The position numbers and the translations under genes were made by a program. The notes under the pieces are model-generated. The model made no database searches. It was not told the DNA's origin and saw only the letters and a program-made list of their open reading frames with translations. Positions 1 through 6,573 of a stretch of 11,475 nucleotides of DNA are shown piece after piece. Source of the stretch: Actinomycetes bacterium (lineage in GTDB: Bacteria; Actinomycetota; Acidimicrobiia; Acidimicrobiales; Microtrichaceae); the NCBI GenBank assembly GCA_023392475.1, contig JAEVZA010000036.1, forward strand, positions 1-11,475, written 5' to 3'. How positions within the stretch are numbered: position 1 is the stretch's first letter; each line of letters opens with the position of its first letter.

Positions 1-70
1 CGGCCTCGGCGTCACCCGCGGGGCGGGCGCTGGGGGCCGGCAGGTGGATGAGCGTCAGCTGCGTGGACAT
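1..70 (-). CDS. 5' fragment of an unidentified gene leaving the window on the left
   Basis: A minus-strand reading frame opens with ATG at base 70 and stays open to base 1. It reads MSTQLTLIHLPAPSARPAGD and a few more residues. Only about 23 codons are visible, so I cannot assign a product. The start is supported by a CATACT hexamer (77-82) ending six bases before the ATG, the same spacing as at several other genes here, and by a perfect palindrome further upstream. There is no Shine-Dalgarno sequence. The short Pro/Ala-rich start is not a recognisable signal peptide. It could be a false start if the true gene lies elsewhere. Confidence 0.45.
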   Translation of the reverse strand, partial: MSTQLTLIHLPAPSARPAGDAEA

Positions 71-76
71 GTCCCC

Positions 77-82
77 AGTATG
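77..82 (-). promoter_or_regulatory. Candidate -10 hexamer (CATACT) for the left-edge gene
   Basis: On the minus strand CATACT ends six bases before the ATG at 70, so transcription would begin at or next to the start codon (leaderless). It matches the actinobacterial -10 pattern TANNNT except for the first base. I see no convincing -35 element. Confidence 0.4.
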
Positions 83-108
83 TGGAGGGGGTGTGACAGC
101 GACGCCAC

Positions 109-122
109 GGGGACCGGTCCCC
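109..122. promoter_or_regulatory. Perfect 14-bp palindrome, possible operator
   Basis: GGGGACCGGTCCCC is an exact inverted repeat with no spacer. If the left-edge gene is transcribed from about base 70, the palindrome is centred near -45, a common position for a dimeric regulator. In GC-rich DNA a 14-bp palindrome can arise by chance, and no regulator gene is visible nearby. The operator role is inferred from position only. Confidence 0.3.
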
Positions 123-224
123 CCTGAGGGCCGGCTCCGCCCGCGCCCCGGCATCCGCGCGCTCCGTCGACGAGCTCCGGCGGGTTCGGCGTACCACATG
201 GTCGTGATCGGACCACGAGGGACG

Positions 225-252
225 CCGGAACCCTGGTGAGCACGGGTTCCGG
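225..252 (-). terminator. Hairpin downstream of glutamate decarboxylase, candidate terminator
   Basis: CCGGAACCC (225-233) and GGGTTCCGG (244-252) form a perfect 9-bp stem with a 10-base loop, about 50 bases past the decarboxylase stop in its direction of transcription. No T-tract follows, as is common for terminators in high-GC actinobacteria. The role is inferred from position and stem strength. Confidence 0.4.
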
Positions 253-276
253 GCCGTTCGGTGCCGCGCGACCGGG

Positions 277-291
277 CGTCGGGCGCCGACG
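277..291 (-). terminator. Short hairpin just past the glutamate decarboxylase stop
   Basis: CGTCGG (277-282) and CCGACG (286-291) form a 6-bp stem with a 3-base loop, starting 12 bases after the decarboxylase stop. It has no T-tract. It may act with the larger hairpin at 225-252 or only protect the 3' end. Confidence 0.3.
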
Positions 292-303
292 ACGGACGGA
301 CCG

Positions 304-1686
304 TCAGTGGTGGAAGGTGCCCGCCTCGTCCTGGGTCATCGGCACCGAGACCGGGTGCTTGTTCAGGAACTCGATGGCCTCGCGCATGTCCCGCACGAGG
401 TCCTGGATCTCGTTGACCGTGATCTCGGCCCGGATGAGCGCCCGCTGCACGGTCTGGTCGGCCAGGGCACCCGTGAGGGGGTACGCCGGCACCTGCCAGC
501 CGCGGGTCCGCAGCCGGTCCGCGAGCTCGAACAGCGTCCACGAGACGCCGGGGTTCTCGGACATCGTCCACGTCACGGCGGGGATGCCGGTGGCGGGGTC
601 GCCGTCGTAGATCAGCTCGAGCGGGCCGAGCCTCGGGATCGCCTCGGCGAGCACCTTGGCGCCCTCGTAGCAGTTGGCGTGCACCGCCCGGTACCCCGCG
701 CGGCCGAGGCGGATGAAGCCGAAGTACTGCGTGATGATCTGCCCGGCGGGCCGGGAGAAGTTGATCTGGAACGTCGGCATGTCGCCGCCGAGGTAGGTCA
801 CGTGGAAGACCAGCTCGTCGGGGAGCTCGGACGTGTCCCGGAAGAGCACCCACCCGACGCCGAGCGGCGCGAGGCCGAACTTGTGGCCCGAGGCGCTGAT
901 CGACTTCACGCGCGGCACGCGGAAGTCCCAGACGAGGTCGGGGGCGCAGAAGGGGGCGGTGAAGCCGCCGCTCGCGCCGTCGACGTGGATGTCGACGTCC
1001 AGGCCCGTGCGGCTCTGCAGGTCGTCGAGCGCGGACGACAGCGCCGCGACGTCCTCGTAGATGCCCGTGTAGGTCACGCCGAGGGTCGGCACGACGCCGA
1101 TCGTGTTCTCGTCGACCTGGGCGAGCATCGTCTCGGCGTCCATGCCGTACCGACCGGGCGCCATGCCGATCTCGCGCAGCTCGATGTCCCAGTAGCGCGC
1201 GAACTTGTGCCACACGACCTGCACGGGGCCGCACACGAGGTTCGGGCGGTCGGTCGGCTTGCCCTCCGCCCGGCGCTTGTTCCGCCAGCGGCGGTGCATC
1301 GCCATGCCGGCGAGCATGCACGCCTCCGACGAGCCGATCGCCGAGGTGCCGACGGCGTCGTGGGCCTCTGGGGCGTGCCAGAGGTCGGCGAGCATGTGCA
1401 CGCACCGGCTCTCGATCTCGGCCGCCTTCGGGTACTCGTCCTTGTCGATCAGGTTCTTGTCGATCGCGAGCGACATCAGCTCGCGCTCCTCGATCGTCTC
1501 GATCGTCTGGCAGAACGTCGCCAGGTTCTGGTGCGCGTTGCCGTCGAGCGCGAGCTCCTGGGAGACCATCTCGAAGGCGATCCGCCGGTCGGCCGAGTCG
1601 ACCGGGAACTGGAAGGCGGCGATCTCGCCGGCGATGGTCTTGACGGTGTCGGTGATGTCGTCGACGTCGGAGCGCTTGTGCAGCAT
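304..1686 (-). CDS. gadB: Glutamate decarboxylase (PLP-dependent)
   Basis: This 460-aa protein matches the length and, almost throughout, the sequence of E. coli GadA/GadB. It converts L-glutamate to GABA and CO2, consuming a proton in the cytoplasm. Landmarks, numbered from the chosen ATG: an N-terminal GNAHQNLATFCQT block near residue 50, SSEACMLAGMAM near 120, the PLP-ring aspartate in HVDGASGG (about D236) and the Schiff-base lysine in SASGHKFGLAPLG (about K269). Their 33-residue spacing equals that in E. coli. The protein ends in FHH; in E. coli GadB a C-terminal histidine plugs the active site at neutral pH, so pH gating may be kept. I chose ATG 1686 over an in-frame GTG at 1725: the extra 13 residues have no counterpart in the family, and 1725 lies inside a hairpin. 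No glutamate/GABA antiporter gene is adjacent. It lies 76 bp downstream of the amidase on the same strand but probably has its own start signals. Confidence 0.95.
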   Translation of the reverse strand: MLHKRSDVDDITDTVKTIAGEIAAFQFPVDSADRRIAFEMVSQELALDGNAHQNLATFCQTIETIEERELMSLAIDKNLIDKDEYPKAAEIESRCVHMLADLWHAPEAHDAVGTSAIGSSEACMLAGMAMHRRWRNKRRAEGKPTDRPNLVCGPVQVVWHKFARYWDIELREIGMAPGRYGMDAETMLAQVDENTIGVVPTLGVTYTGIYEDVAALSSALDDLQSRTGLDVDIHVDGASGGFTAPFCAPDLVWDFRVPRVKSISASGHKFGLAPLGVGWVLFRDTSELPDELVFHVTYLGGDMPTFQINFSRPAGQIITQYFGFIRLGRAGYRAVHANCYEGAKVLAEAIPRLGPLELIYDGDPATGIPAVTWTMSENPGVSWTLFELADRLRTRGWQVPAYPLTGALADQTVQRALIRAEITVNEIQDLVRDMREAIEFLNKHPVSVPMTQDEAGTFHH

Positions 1687-1692
1687 CGCACC

Positions 1693-1698
1693 AGCATG
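1693..1698 (-). promoter_or_regulatory. Candidate -10 hexamer (CATGCT) for glutamate decarboxylase
   Basis: On the minus strand CATGCT ends six bases before ATG 1686, the same spacing as at the left-edge gene and the thioesterase, which fits a leaderless start. No Shine-Dalgarno sequence precedes this ATG. The first base departs from TANNNT and no -35 is clear. Confidence 0.3.
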
Positions 1699-1717
1699 CC
1701 CGCGGGCGGGGGTGCGG

Positions 1718-1743
1718 CGCGTCACCCCGTGAGGGTGAGCGCG
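1718..1743 (-). terminator. Hairpin between the amidase and glutamate decarboxylase genes
   Basis: TCACCC (1722-1727) pairs with GGGTGA (1733-1738) around a 5-base loop. CGCG (1718-1721) pairs with CGCG (1740-1743) after a one-base bulge. The structure starts about 20 bases past the amidase stop, so it may end or attenuate amidase transcription before the decarboxylase. There is no T-tract. Confidence 0.4.
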
Positions 1744-1762
1744 GCGGGCCGGCGGGCGGGGA

Positions 1763-3160
1763 TCAGACAGGGGAGCCGGGTGCCGTCAGCGGCCAGGGCC
1801 GCTCCGACTCCCACAGGCGCCCGAGGTCGAGCAGCCAGGCGTCCCGGTGGTGCAGCGCCGCCACCTGCATGCCGACGGGCAGGCCGTCGACCAGCCCGAT
1901 CGGCAGCGACAGCGACGGGTTCCCGACGATGTTGTAGGGGATGGTCAGCGCGCCGTTGTTCTCGAGGCCGACCCGCTCGCCGCCCACCCGCGTGTTCGCG
2001 GTGATCTCGGCCGGGAAGGCGACGTCGGGGTTCGTGGCGCACACGATCACGTCGGCCAGCTCGAACGCGTCGGCCACCGCCTCGTTCGCCCGGGTCCTGG
2101 CCGCCTCGGCCCGGGCCGCCGTCTCCAGGCTCATCAGGCCCTGGGCCATCTCCAGCCCGAACGCGATCTCCTTGGTGAGGTCGTCGCGACAGGCGGGCCA
2201 GCGGTCGCCGAGCTCGCCGAGCAGGCCGGCGAGGTTGCCGACCGCCCACTCGAGCCCGAGCCCGGGGAGGGACAGCTCGACCTCGACCAGCTCCATGCCC
2301 GCCAGCCGCGCGAGCTCCTCGCCGGACGCCCGGACCAGGTCCGCGACCTCGGGGCGCACCACGGCGACGCCGAGGTCGGGGACGACGGCGAGGCGCCGGC
2401 CACGGAGGTCCTCGAGGTGCGAGCCGAGCCCTGCCTCCCAGCCGGCCACCTTCGGCAGCGAGTACGGGTCGCGAGGGTCGTAGCCGGCGACCACGTCGTA
2501 GTAGCGCGCCACGTCCCGGATCGAGCGGGCCATCACGCCCGACACCACCGTCATCGGGTGGATCAGCGTGTGCGGACCGCGCGGGATGCGACCGGCCGTG
2601 CCCTTCATGCCCGGCAGGCCGTTGAACGCCGCGGGGATGCGGATCGAGCCGCCGCCGTCGCCACCGGAGGCGATGGTGCAGAGGCCGCCGGCGGCGGCCG
2701 CGGAGCTGCCGCTGGAGGAGCCGCCGGCGGTGCGCCCGTGCTGCCACGGGTTGTGGGTCGTGCCGTTGAGCCGGGTCGTGCTGACGTTGAGGCCGCCGAA
2801 CTCCGACGCGGTGGTCAGCCCGACCGGCACGACGCCGCCCGCGAGCTCGGCCCGCTCGAGCTGCGTCTCGGTCCACCCGGCGACGCGGTCCCGGAACACG
2901 AGGCTCGCCTCGGTCGCCGGCCAGCCCTCGTACCGCGACAGCTCCTTGATGCCGAACGGCACGCCCCCGAACGGCTTCGACACGTCGGCCGCCGCGGCCC
3001 GCTCGCCGGCGCCCTCGGCGTCCACGTGGGAGAACGCGTTCAGGTCGCTCGCGTCGATGGCCGCGAGGGTGGCGGTGAGCTCCTCGACCGGGGATCGCTC
3101 ACCCGACCGGAACGCCTCCACGAGCGAGCAGGCGTCCCCCTGCCACGGTGCATCGGTCAT
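1763..3160 (-). CDS. Amidase-signature family amidohydrolase
   Basis: This 465-aa enzyme belongs to the amidase signature family, which hydrolyses C-N amide bonds with a Ser-cisSer-Lys triad. Visible elements: the base lysine in GGVPFGIKEL (K72), the glycine/serine signature GGSSSGSSAA (about 146-155, with the cis-serine among S148-S150), and the nucleophile in GGDGGGSIRIPAAFNG (S172). The C-terminal half has the usual NNGALTIPYNIVGNPSLSLP core. Length is normal and there is no signal peptide, so it is cytosolic. The substrate cannot be read from sequence; GatA (Glu-tRNA amidotransferase) is unlikely because no gatB/gatC partners are present. ATG 3160 gives MTDAPWQGD and has a G-rich Shine-Dalgarno sequence five bases upstream. 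It is divergent from the thioesterase gene (66 bp gap) and upstream of gadB on the same strand; any joint role with gadB is only a guess. Confidence 0.92.
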   Translation of the reverse strand: MTDAPWQGDACSLVEAFRSGERSPVEELTATLAAIDASDLNAFSHVDAEGAGERAAAADVSKPFGGVPFGIKELSRYEGWPATEASLVFRDRVAGWTETQLERAELAGGVVPVGLTTASEFGGLNVSTTRLNGTTHNPWQHGRTAGGSSSGSSAAAAGGLCTIASGGDGGGSIRIPAAFNGLPGMKGTAGRIPRGPHTLIHPMTVVSGVMARSIRDVARYYDVVAGYDPRDPYSLPKVAGWEAGLGSHLEDLRGRRLAVVPDLGVAVVRPEVADLVRASGEELARLAGMELVEVELSLPGLGLEWAVGNLAGLLGELGDRWPACRDDLTKEIAFGLEMAQGLMSLETAARAEAARTRANEAVADAFELADVIVCATNPDVAFPAEITANTRVGGERVGLENNGALTIPYNIVGNPSLSLPIGLVDGLPVGMQVAALHHRDAWLLDLGRLWESERPWPLTAPGSPV

Positions 3161-3165
3161 CGTCG

Positions 3166-3172
3166 TCCCCCC
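3166..3172 (-). promoter_or_regulatory. Shine-Dalgarno site (GGGGGGA) of the amidase
   Basis: GGGGGGA lies five bases before ATG 3160 on the minus strand. This makes the amidase one of only two genes in the window with a clear ribosome-binding site, and it fixes the start. Confidence 0.55.
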
Positions 3173-3188
3173 GGTCGCGGTCGGCGGC

Positions 3189-3194
3189 AGGCTA
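3189..3194 (-). promoter_or_regulatory. Candidate -10 hexamer (TAGCCT) for the amidase
   Basis: TAGCCT on the minus strand lies 28 bases before the amidase ATG, predicting a leader of about 20 bases that would contain the GGGGGGA site. The same hexamer occurs on the opposite strand at 3215-3220, so the 66-bp gap reads as a compact divergent promoter. No strong -35 is seen. Confidence 0.4.
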
Positions 3195-3214
3195 ACGGCC
3201 GCGGAGGTCGCCGG

Positions 3215-3220
3215 TAGCCT
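3215..3220 (+). promoter_or_regulatory. Candidate -10 hexamer (TAGCCT) for the thioesterase
   Basis: TAGCCT fits TANNNT and ends six bases before ATG 3227, with no Shine-Dalgarno sequence between. Transcription would begin at the start codon. Confidence 0.45.
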
Positions 3221-3226
3221 CCCGGC

Positions 3227-4027
3227 ATGGACGCCGCCGAGTTCCTGGGCCTGGAGCCGACGCACAACCCGACCCGCTGGTACCTCCCGGTCACCGAGGG
3301 GATCATCACCGGCGGGCAGTTCCTGTTCGGCGGCTGCGGGCTCGGCGCGGCGGCCGCGGCGATGGAGTCCGTCTGCGGTCGCCCGGTGGTGTGGGCCACC
3401 GCGCAGTACCTGTCCTTCGCCACGCTCGGCGAGATCATGGACCTCGACGTCACGGTGGCCGTCGCCGGCCGCAACACCGCGCAGGTGCGGGCCGTCGGCC
3501 ACGTCGGCGACCGCGAGATCCTCACGGTGAACGCGGCGCTGGGGGAGCGCGAGCTCGACGTCGACGGGCAGTGGGCCGTGATGCCCGACGTGCCCGGTCC
3601 CGACGACTGCCCGGTGCGGGCACCGCGCTTCGGCATGGAGCGGTCGATCATGACCCGGCTCGACGTGCGGATCGCGGTGGGAGCCGGTTGGGAGGGCCTC
3701 GACGGCAACCCCGTGCCCGACGGGCGCTCGGCGCTGTGGGTCCGCGTGCCCGACGTCGAGATGTCGACCGCGGCGCTGGCGATCCTCGGCGACTACGTCC
3801 CGTTCGGCATCTCGCAGAGCCTCGGCGGCTGGTACCCGTCGAACAGCCTCGACAACACGCTCCGTGTCGTCCACCTCCTCGACAGCGAGTGGGTCCTGTG
3901 CGACATCCGGGTGGACGGCCTGCACCACGGCTTCGGCCACGGGTCGGTCCACCTCTGGAACGAGGACGGCGTGCTGCTCGCCACCGCGAGCCAGTCGGCC
4001 CTCGTGAGGAACCGGAGGATGGACTGA
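3227..4027 (+). CDS. TesB-like double-hotdog acyl-CoA thioesterase
   Basis: This 266-aa protein resembles the TesB/ACOT8-type thioesterases, which hydrolyse acyl-CoA to free acid and CoA. Two hotdog repeats are visible: residues about 20-110 (FGGCGLGAAAAAME helix, then AQYLSFATLGE) and about 140-264. In the second, SLDNTLRVVH carries the aspartate matching the catalytic Asp of E. coli TesB (D209 here), and GVLLATASQSALVRN carries the matching Gln (Q256). By eye, the Ser/Thr position between them aligns with VDG (around D230), so this belongs to a divergent subfamily or uses an altered site. No signal peptide. ATG 3227 follows a TAGCCT hexamer by six bases and has no Shine-Dalgarno sequence. 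It is the first gene of a plus-strand run; its stop is 18 bases before the glycosidase start. Substrate chain length is unknown. Confidence 0.85.
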   Translation: MDAAEFLGLEPTHNPTRWYLPVTEGIITGGQFLFGGCGLGAAAAAMESVCGRPVVWATAQYLSFATLGEIMDLDVTVAVAGRNTAQVRAVGHVGDREILTVNAALGERELDVDGQWAVMPDVPGPDDCPVRAPRFGMERSIMTRLDVRIAVGAGWEGLDGNPVPDGRSALWVRVPDVEMSTAALAILGDYVPFGISQSLGGWYPSNSLDNTLRVVHLLDSEWVLCDIRVDGLHHGFGHGSVHLWNEDGVLLATASQSALVRNRRMD

Positions 4028-4032
4028 ATCGG

Positions 4033-4038
4033 TAGCGT
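4033..4038 (+). promoter_or_regulatory. Candidate -10 hexamer (TAGCGT) for the glycosidase
   Basis: TAGCGT lies in the 18-base gap after the thioesterase stop and ends seven bases before GTG 4046. It supports both the GTG start and possible independent, leaderless transcription of the glycosidase. Confidence 0.4.
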
Positions 4039-4045
4039 CCGGCGG

Positions 4046-6562
4046 GTGGAGCCCGACGACGACCGCACGCCCCCGACCACCGAGCCGACCGCCGCGGAGG
4101 TGGTCGCCTCGCTCGACCTGCCGACCGCCGTCGGGCTGCTGTCGGGACGCGGGTTCTGGGCCCTCGAGCCCGTGCCCGACCACGGCATCGACGGCATCGT
4201 GGTCGCCGACGGCCCGCACGGGCTGCGGTGCCAGGTGTCGGCCGCCGACCACCTCGGCGTGGCCCCCGCCCAGCCGGCGACGTGCTTCCCGACCGCCGCC
4301 GCGCTCGGTTCGAGCTGGGACGTCGACCTGCTCGCCGAGGTCGGCGCCGCGATCGGCGACGAGGCCCGGTCCCTCGGCGTGTCGGTCGTGCTCGGCCCCG
4401 GCCTCAACCTGAAGCGCCACCCGGCGGGGGGCCGGAGCTTCGAGTACCTGTCGGAGGACCCGCTGCTCGGCGGCCGGCTCGCCGCCGCGATGGTCCGCGG
4501 CATCCAGTCGCGTGGCGTCGGCACGAGCGTGAAGCACTACGCGGTGAACAACCAGGAGTCGCACCGCCTCGTCGTCGACGCGGTCGTGGACGAGCGCACG
4601 CTGCGCGAGCTCTACCTCCGCGGGTTCGAGATCGTCGTCACCGAGTCCGCGCCGTGGACGGTCATGTGCTCGTACAACCTGGTCAACGGGACGTACGCCT
4701 CGGAGCACGAGGAGCTGCTCACGACGATCCTCCGGGACGAGTGGGGCTTCGACGGGCTCGTCATGTCCGACTGGGGCGCGACGAACGACCGCGTGGCGGG
4801 CGTCGTCGCCGGGCTCGACCTCGAGATGCCGGGCAGCCAGGGCGCGTTCGACGGCGAGGTGATCGCCGCGGTCGAGGGCGGGCGCCTCGACCGGTCCGCC
4901 GTCGACCGCTGCGCCGAGCGGGTCGTCGAGCTCCTGCGCCGTGGGCGTCAGGAGGGGCCGCCTCCCGCCGCCGACCACGGGGCCCACCACCGGCTCGCCC
5001 GGCGGGCGGCCGCCGAGGGTTCGGTGCTGCTGGTGAACGACGGCGTCCTGCCCCTCCCGGTCCGGGGGACGATCGCCGTCGTCGGCGCGTTCGCCGCCGA
5101 GCCCCGCTACCAGGGCGCGGGCAGCTCGCAGGTGAACCCGACCCGCCTGGACCACGCCCTCGACGAGCTCCGGACCCGTGCGGGTGCCGACGCGGAGGTG
5201 ACCTACGCGCCGGGCTACGACGCGCGGACCGGCGCGTCCACGCCCGAGCAGCTGGCCGAGGCGCTGGCGGTCGCCGGCGCCGCCGACGTGGTCGTGTGCT
5301 TCGCCGGACTGCCGGCCGCGTGGGAGTCGGAGGGCTTCGACCGCACGACCCTGGACCTCCCCGAGGACCAGATCCGGCTGATCGAGGCGCTGGCCGCCAC
5401 GCCCACGCCGGTCGTGGTGGTCCTGAGCAACGGCGGCGTGGTCCACCTCCCGTGGGCCGACCGGGTGGAGGCGGTGCTCGAGTGCTGGCTCGGTGGCCAG
5501 GCCGGCGGCGGCGCTGCCGTCGACGTCCTCGTCGGCGACGCGGAGCCCGGCGGGCGCCTCGCGGAGAGCATCCCGGTGCACGTCGCCCAGCTGCCCGCGG
5601 ACCGCAACTTCCCGGGCGAGCCGCGCCAGGTCCAGTACCGGGAGGGTCCGTACGTCGGCTACCGCTTCCACGACACGGCCGGCGTCCCGGCCCGCTTCGC
5701 GTTCGGTGCCGGGTGCTCCTACACGACGTTCGAGTGGAGCGACGTCGCCGTCACCGGCGAGGGCACCGACCTCGTGGTGCGGGTGACGGTCCGGAACGTC
5801 GGCGACCGGGCGGGCTCCGACGTGGTGCAGGTGTACGTCCGCGACCCCGGGTCCACCCTGCACCGACCCCACCAGGAGCTCCGCGGGTTCGCGAAGGTGC
5901 GGCTGGAGCCCGGCGCCACCGGTACCGTCGCCGTCCCGCTCGACCGGCGCGCCTTCGCCGTGTGGGACGTGGCGGCCCACGACTGGCTGGTGGAGGCCGG
6001 CCGGTACGAGGTGGTCGTGGCCCGATCGTCGGCGGAGCCGGTGGAGGTCGTGGGGGTCGATGTCGAGTCGGGTGACACCGTGACCCCGGTCGTCGTCCCG
6101 GCCGGCCTCGTCGCCACGGCGGACGAGTTCCGCGAGCTGTGCGGCGGGTCGCTGCCGGCGCCGGCGGCGGTCCGGCCGTTCGGGCGGAACTCGACGCTGG
6201 AGGAGCTGGAGGGCTCGCCGCTCGGGCGGGCGCTGTCGGCGATCGTCGTGCGCGAGGGCCTGCGGCGAGCGGCCCAGGAGTTCCCCGATCCCGACGACGC
6301 CACCGTCGCGATGGTGCGCGCCGCGCTCCGCGAGGGCCCGGCGCGCGGGCTGGTGCTCATGGGCGGCGGCGTCATGTCGTTCGAGCAGCTGGACCTGCTC
6401 ATCGCCGCGCTCGACGGCCGTTGGGCCGGCGCGGCCCGCGGTGCCGCCGCCGCCCTCGCCCGTTCCGTTCGTCCGAAGCGGGCGGAAACCCCCGCTTTCG
6501 ACGAACAGAACGGGTCGCGGGAGGTGTCGAGGTCGGGGGCGGGGTCCGGGTCGCGCACGTAG
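4046..6562 (+). CDS. Glycoside hydrolase family 3 beta-glucosidase-type enzyme
   Basis: This 838-aa retaining glycosidase probably removes terminal beta-linked sugars from oligosaccharides or glycosides. Order of domains: TIM barrel (about 25-295) with ADGPHGLR, LGPGLNLKRHP, SFEYLSEDPLL, KHYAVNNQE (substrate-binding K163/H164) and the nucleophile in VMSDWGATND (D242); alpha/beta sandwich (about 320-555) with AAWESEGFDR supplying acid/base candidates E427/E429; fibronectin-III-like domain (about 575-665) with NVGDRAGSDVVQVYVRD; then a helical tail with the NSTLEELEGSPLGR motif (about 715-728). No PA14 insert and no signal peptide, so it is cytoplasmic and likely acts on imported sugars. Exact sugar specificity is not readable. 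GTG 4046 is preceded by TAGCGT. The last 30-odd codons are odd: residues about 805-823 are encoded by a long hairpin, and the stop TAG is also the first three bases of the next gene's -10 candidate. Confidence 0.93.
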   Translation: MEPDDDRTPPTTEPTAAEVVASLDLPTAVGLLSGRGFWALEPVPDHGIDGIVVADGPHGLRCQVSAADHLGVAPAQPATCFPTAAALGSSWDVDLLAEVGAAIGDEARSLGVSVVLGPGLNLKRHPAGGRSFEYLSEDPLLGGRLAAAMVRGIQSRGVGTSVKHYAVNNQESHRLVVDAVVDERTLRELYLRGFEIVVTESAPWTVMCSYNLVNGTYASEHEELLTTILRDEWGFDGLVMSDWGATNDRVAGVVAGLDLEMPGSQGAFDGEVIAAVEGGRLDRSAVDRCAERVVELLRRGRQEGPPPAADHGAHHRLARRAAAEGSVLLVNDGVLPLPVRGTIAVVGAFAAEPRYQGAGSSQVNPTRLDHALDELRTRAGADAEVTYAPGYDARTGASTPEQLAEALAVAGAADVVVCFAGLPAAWESEGFDRTTLDLPEDQIRLIEALAATPTPVVVVLSNGGVVHLPWADRVEAVLECWLGGQAGGGAAVDVLVGDAEPGGRLAESIPVHVAQLPADRNFPGEPRQVQYREGPYVGYRFHDTAGVPARFAFGAGCSYTTFEWSDVAVTGEGTDLVVRVTVRNVGDRAGSDVVQVYVRDPGSTLHRPHQELRGFAKVRLEPGATGTVAVPLDRRAFAVWDVAAHDWLVEAGRYEVVVARSSAEPVEVVGVDVESGDTVTPVVVPAGLVATADEFRELCGGSLPAPAAVRPFGRNSTLEELEGSPLGRALSAIVVREGLRRAAQEFPDPDDATVAMVRAALREGPARGLVLMGGGVMSFEQLDLLIAALDGRWAGAARGAAAALARSVRPKRAETPAFDEQNGSREVSRSGAGSGSRT
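6459..6514. repeat. Long inverted repeat inside the 3' end of the glycosidase gene
   Basis: Bases 6459-6482 pair with 6491-6514 around an 8-base loop. Of 24 positions, 21 are Watson-Crick, one is G-U (6475/6498) and two are mismatched (6466/6507 and 6474/6499). It lies within the reading frame, about 48 bases before the stop, and encodes a tail with no family counterpart that I know of. It may be a terminator that the frame reads through, or an inserted palindromic repeat element. Confidence 0.75.
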
Positions 6563-6565
6563 GCT
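6560..6565 (+). promoter_or_regulatory. Candidate -10 hexamer (TAGGCT) for the LLM oxidoreductase
   Basis: TAGGCT ends eight bases before ATG 6574, and its first three bases are the glycosidase stop codon. With the strong hairpin just upstream, this suggests a fresh transcription unit starting here. Confidence 0.4.
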
Positions 6566-6573
6566 CCGCGGCC

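Larger units (their letters stand above)
71..303. other. Intergenic spacer between the left-edge gene and glutamate decarboxylase
   Basis: This 233-bp stretch holds no credible gene. Short frames of about 60 codons occur on both strands but are Arg/Pro/Gly-rich artefacts of base composition. It contains the -10 candidate and palindrome near the left gene, an imperfect small inverted repeat (TCGTG at 202-206 with CACGA at 214-218), and two terminator-like hairpins close to the end of the decarboxylase gene. Confidence 0.6.

Noticed and set aside
1684..1725. GTG 1725 as the glutamate decarboxylase start
   Set aside because: The extra 13 residues have no family counterpart, and the codon lies within a hairpin after the amidase. 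ATG 1686 fits the family and has a nearby hexamer.
307..2004. 565-codon plus-strand frame
   Set aside because: It is antisense to glutamate decarboxylase and the amidase, and has no recognisable domain; it is a compositional shadow.
304..3160. A dedicated GABA or acid-resistance operon
   Set aside because: No antiporter, regulator or glutaminase is present. The amidase substrate is unknown and a hairpin separates the two genes, so the claim goes beyond the sequence.
3161..5980. Open frame on the minus strand extending the amidase N-terminally by more than 900 codons
   Set aside because: It runs antisense through the thioesterase and most of the glycosidase, both strongly supported. Its product is low-complexity Arg/Val/Asp/His, typical of antisense frames in high-GC DNA. 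The amidase starts at 3160 with a Shine-Dalgarno site.
4228..6075. 615-codon plus-strand frame overlapping the glycosidase
   Set aside because: It is an Arg/Gly/Pro-rich product in another frame of a clear family 3 glycosidase.
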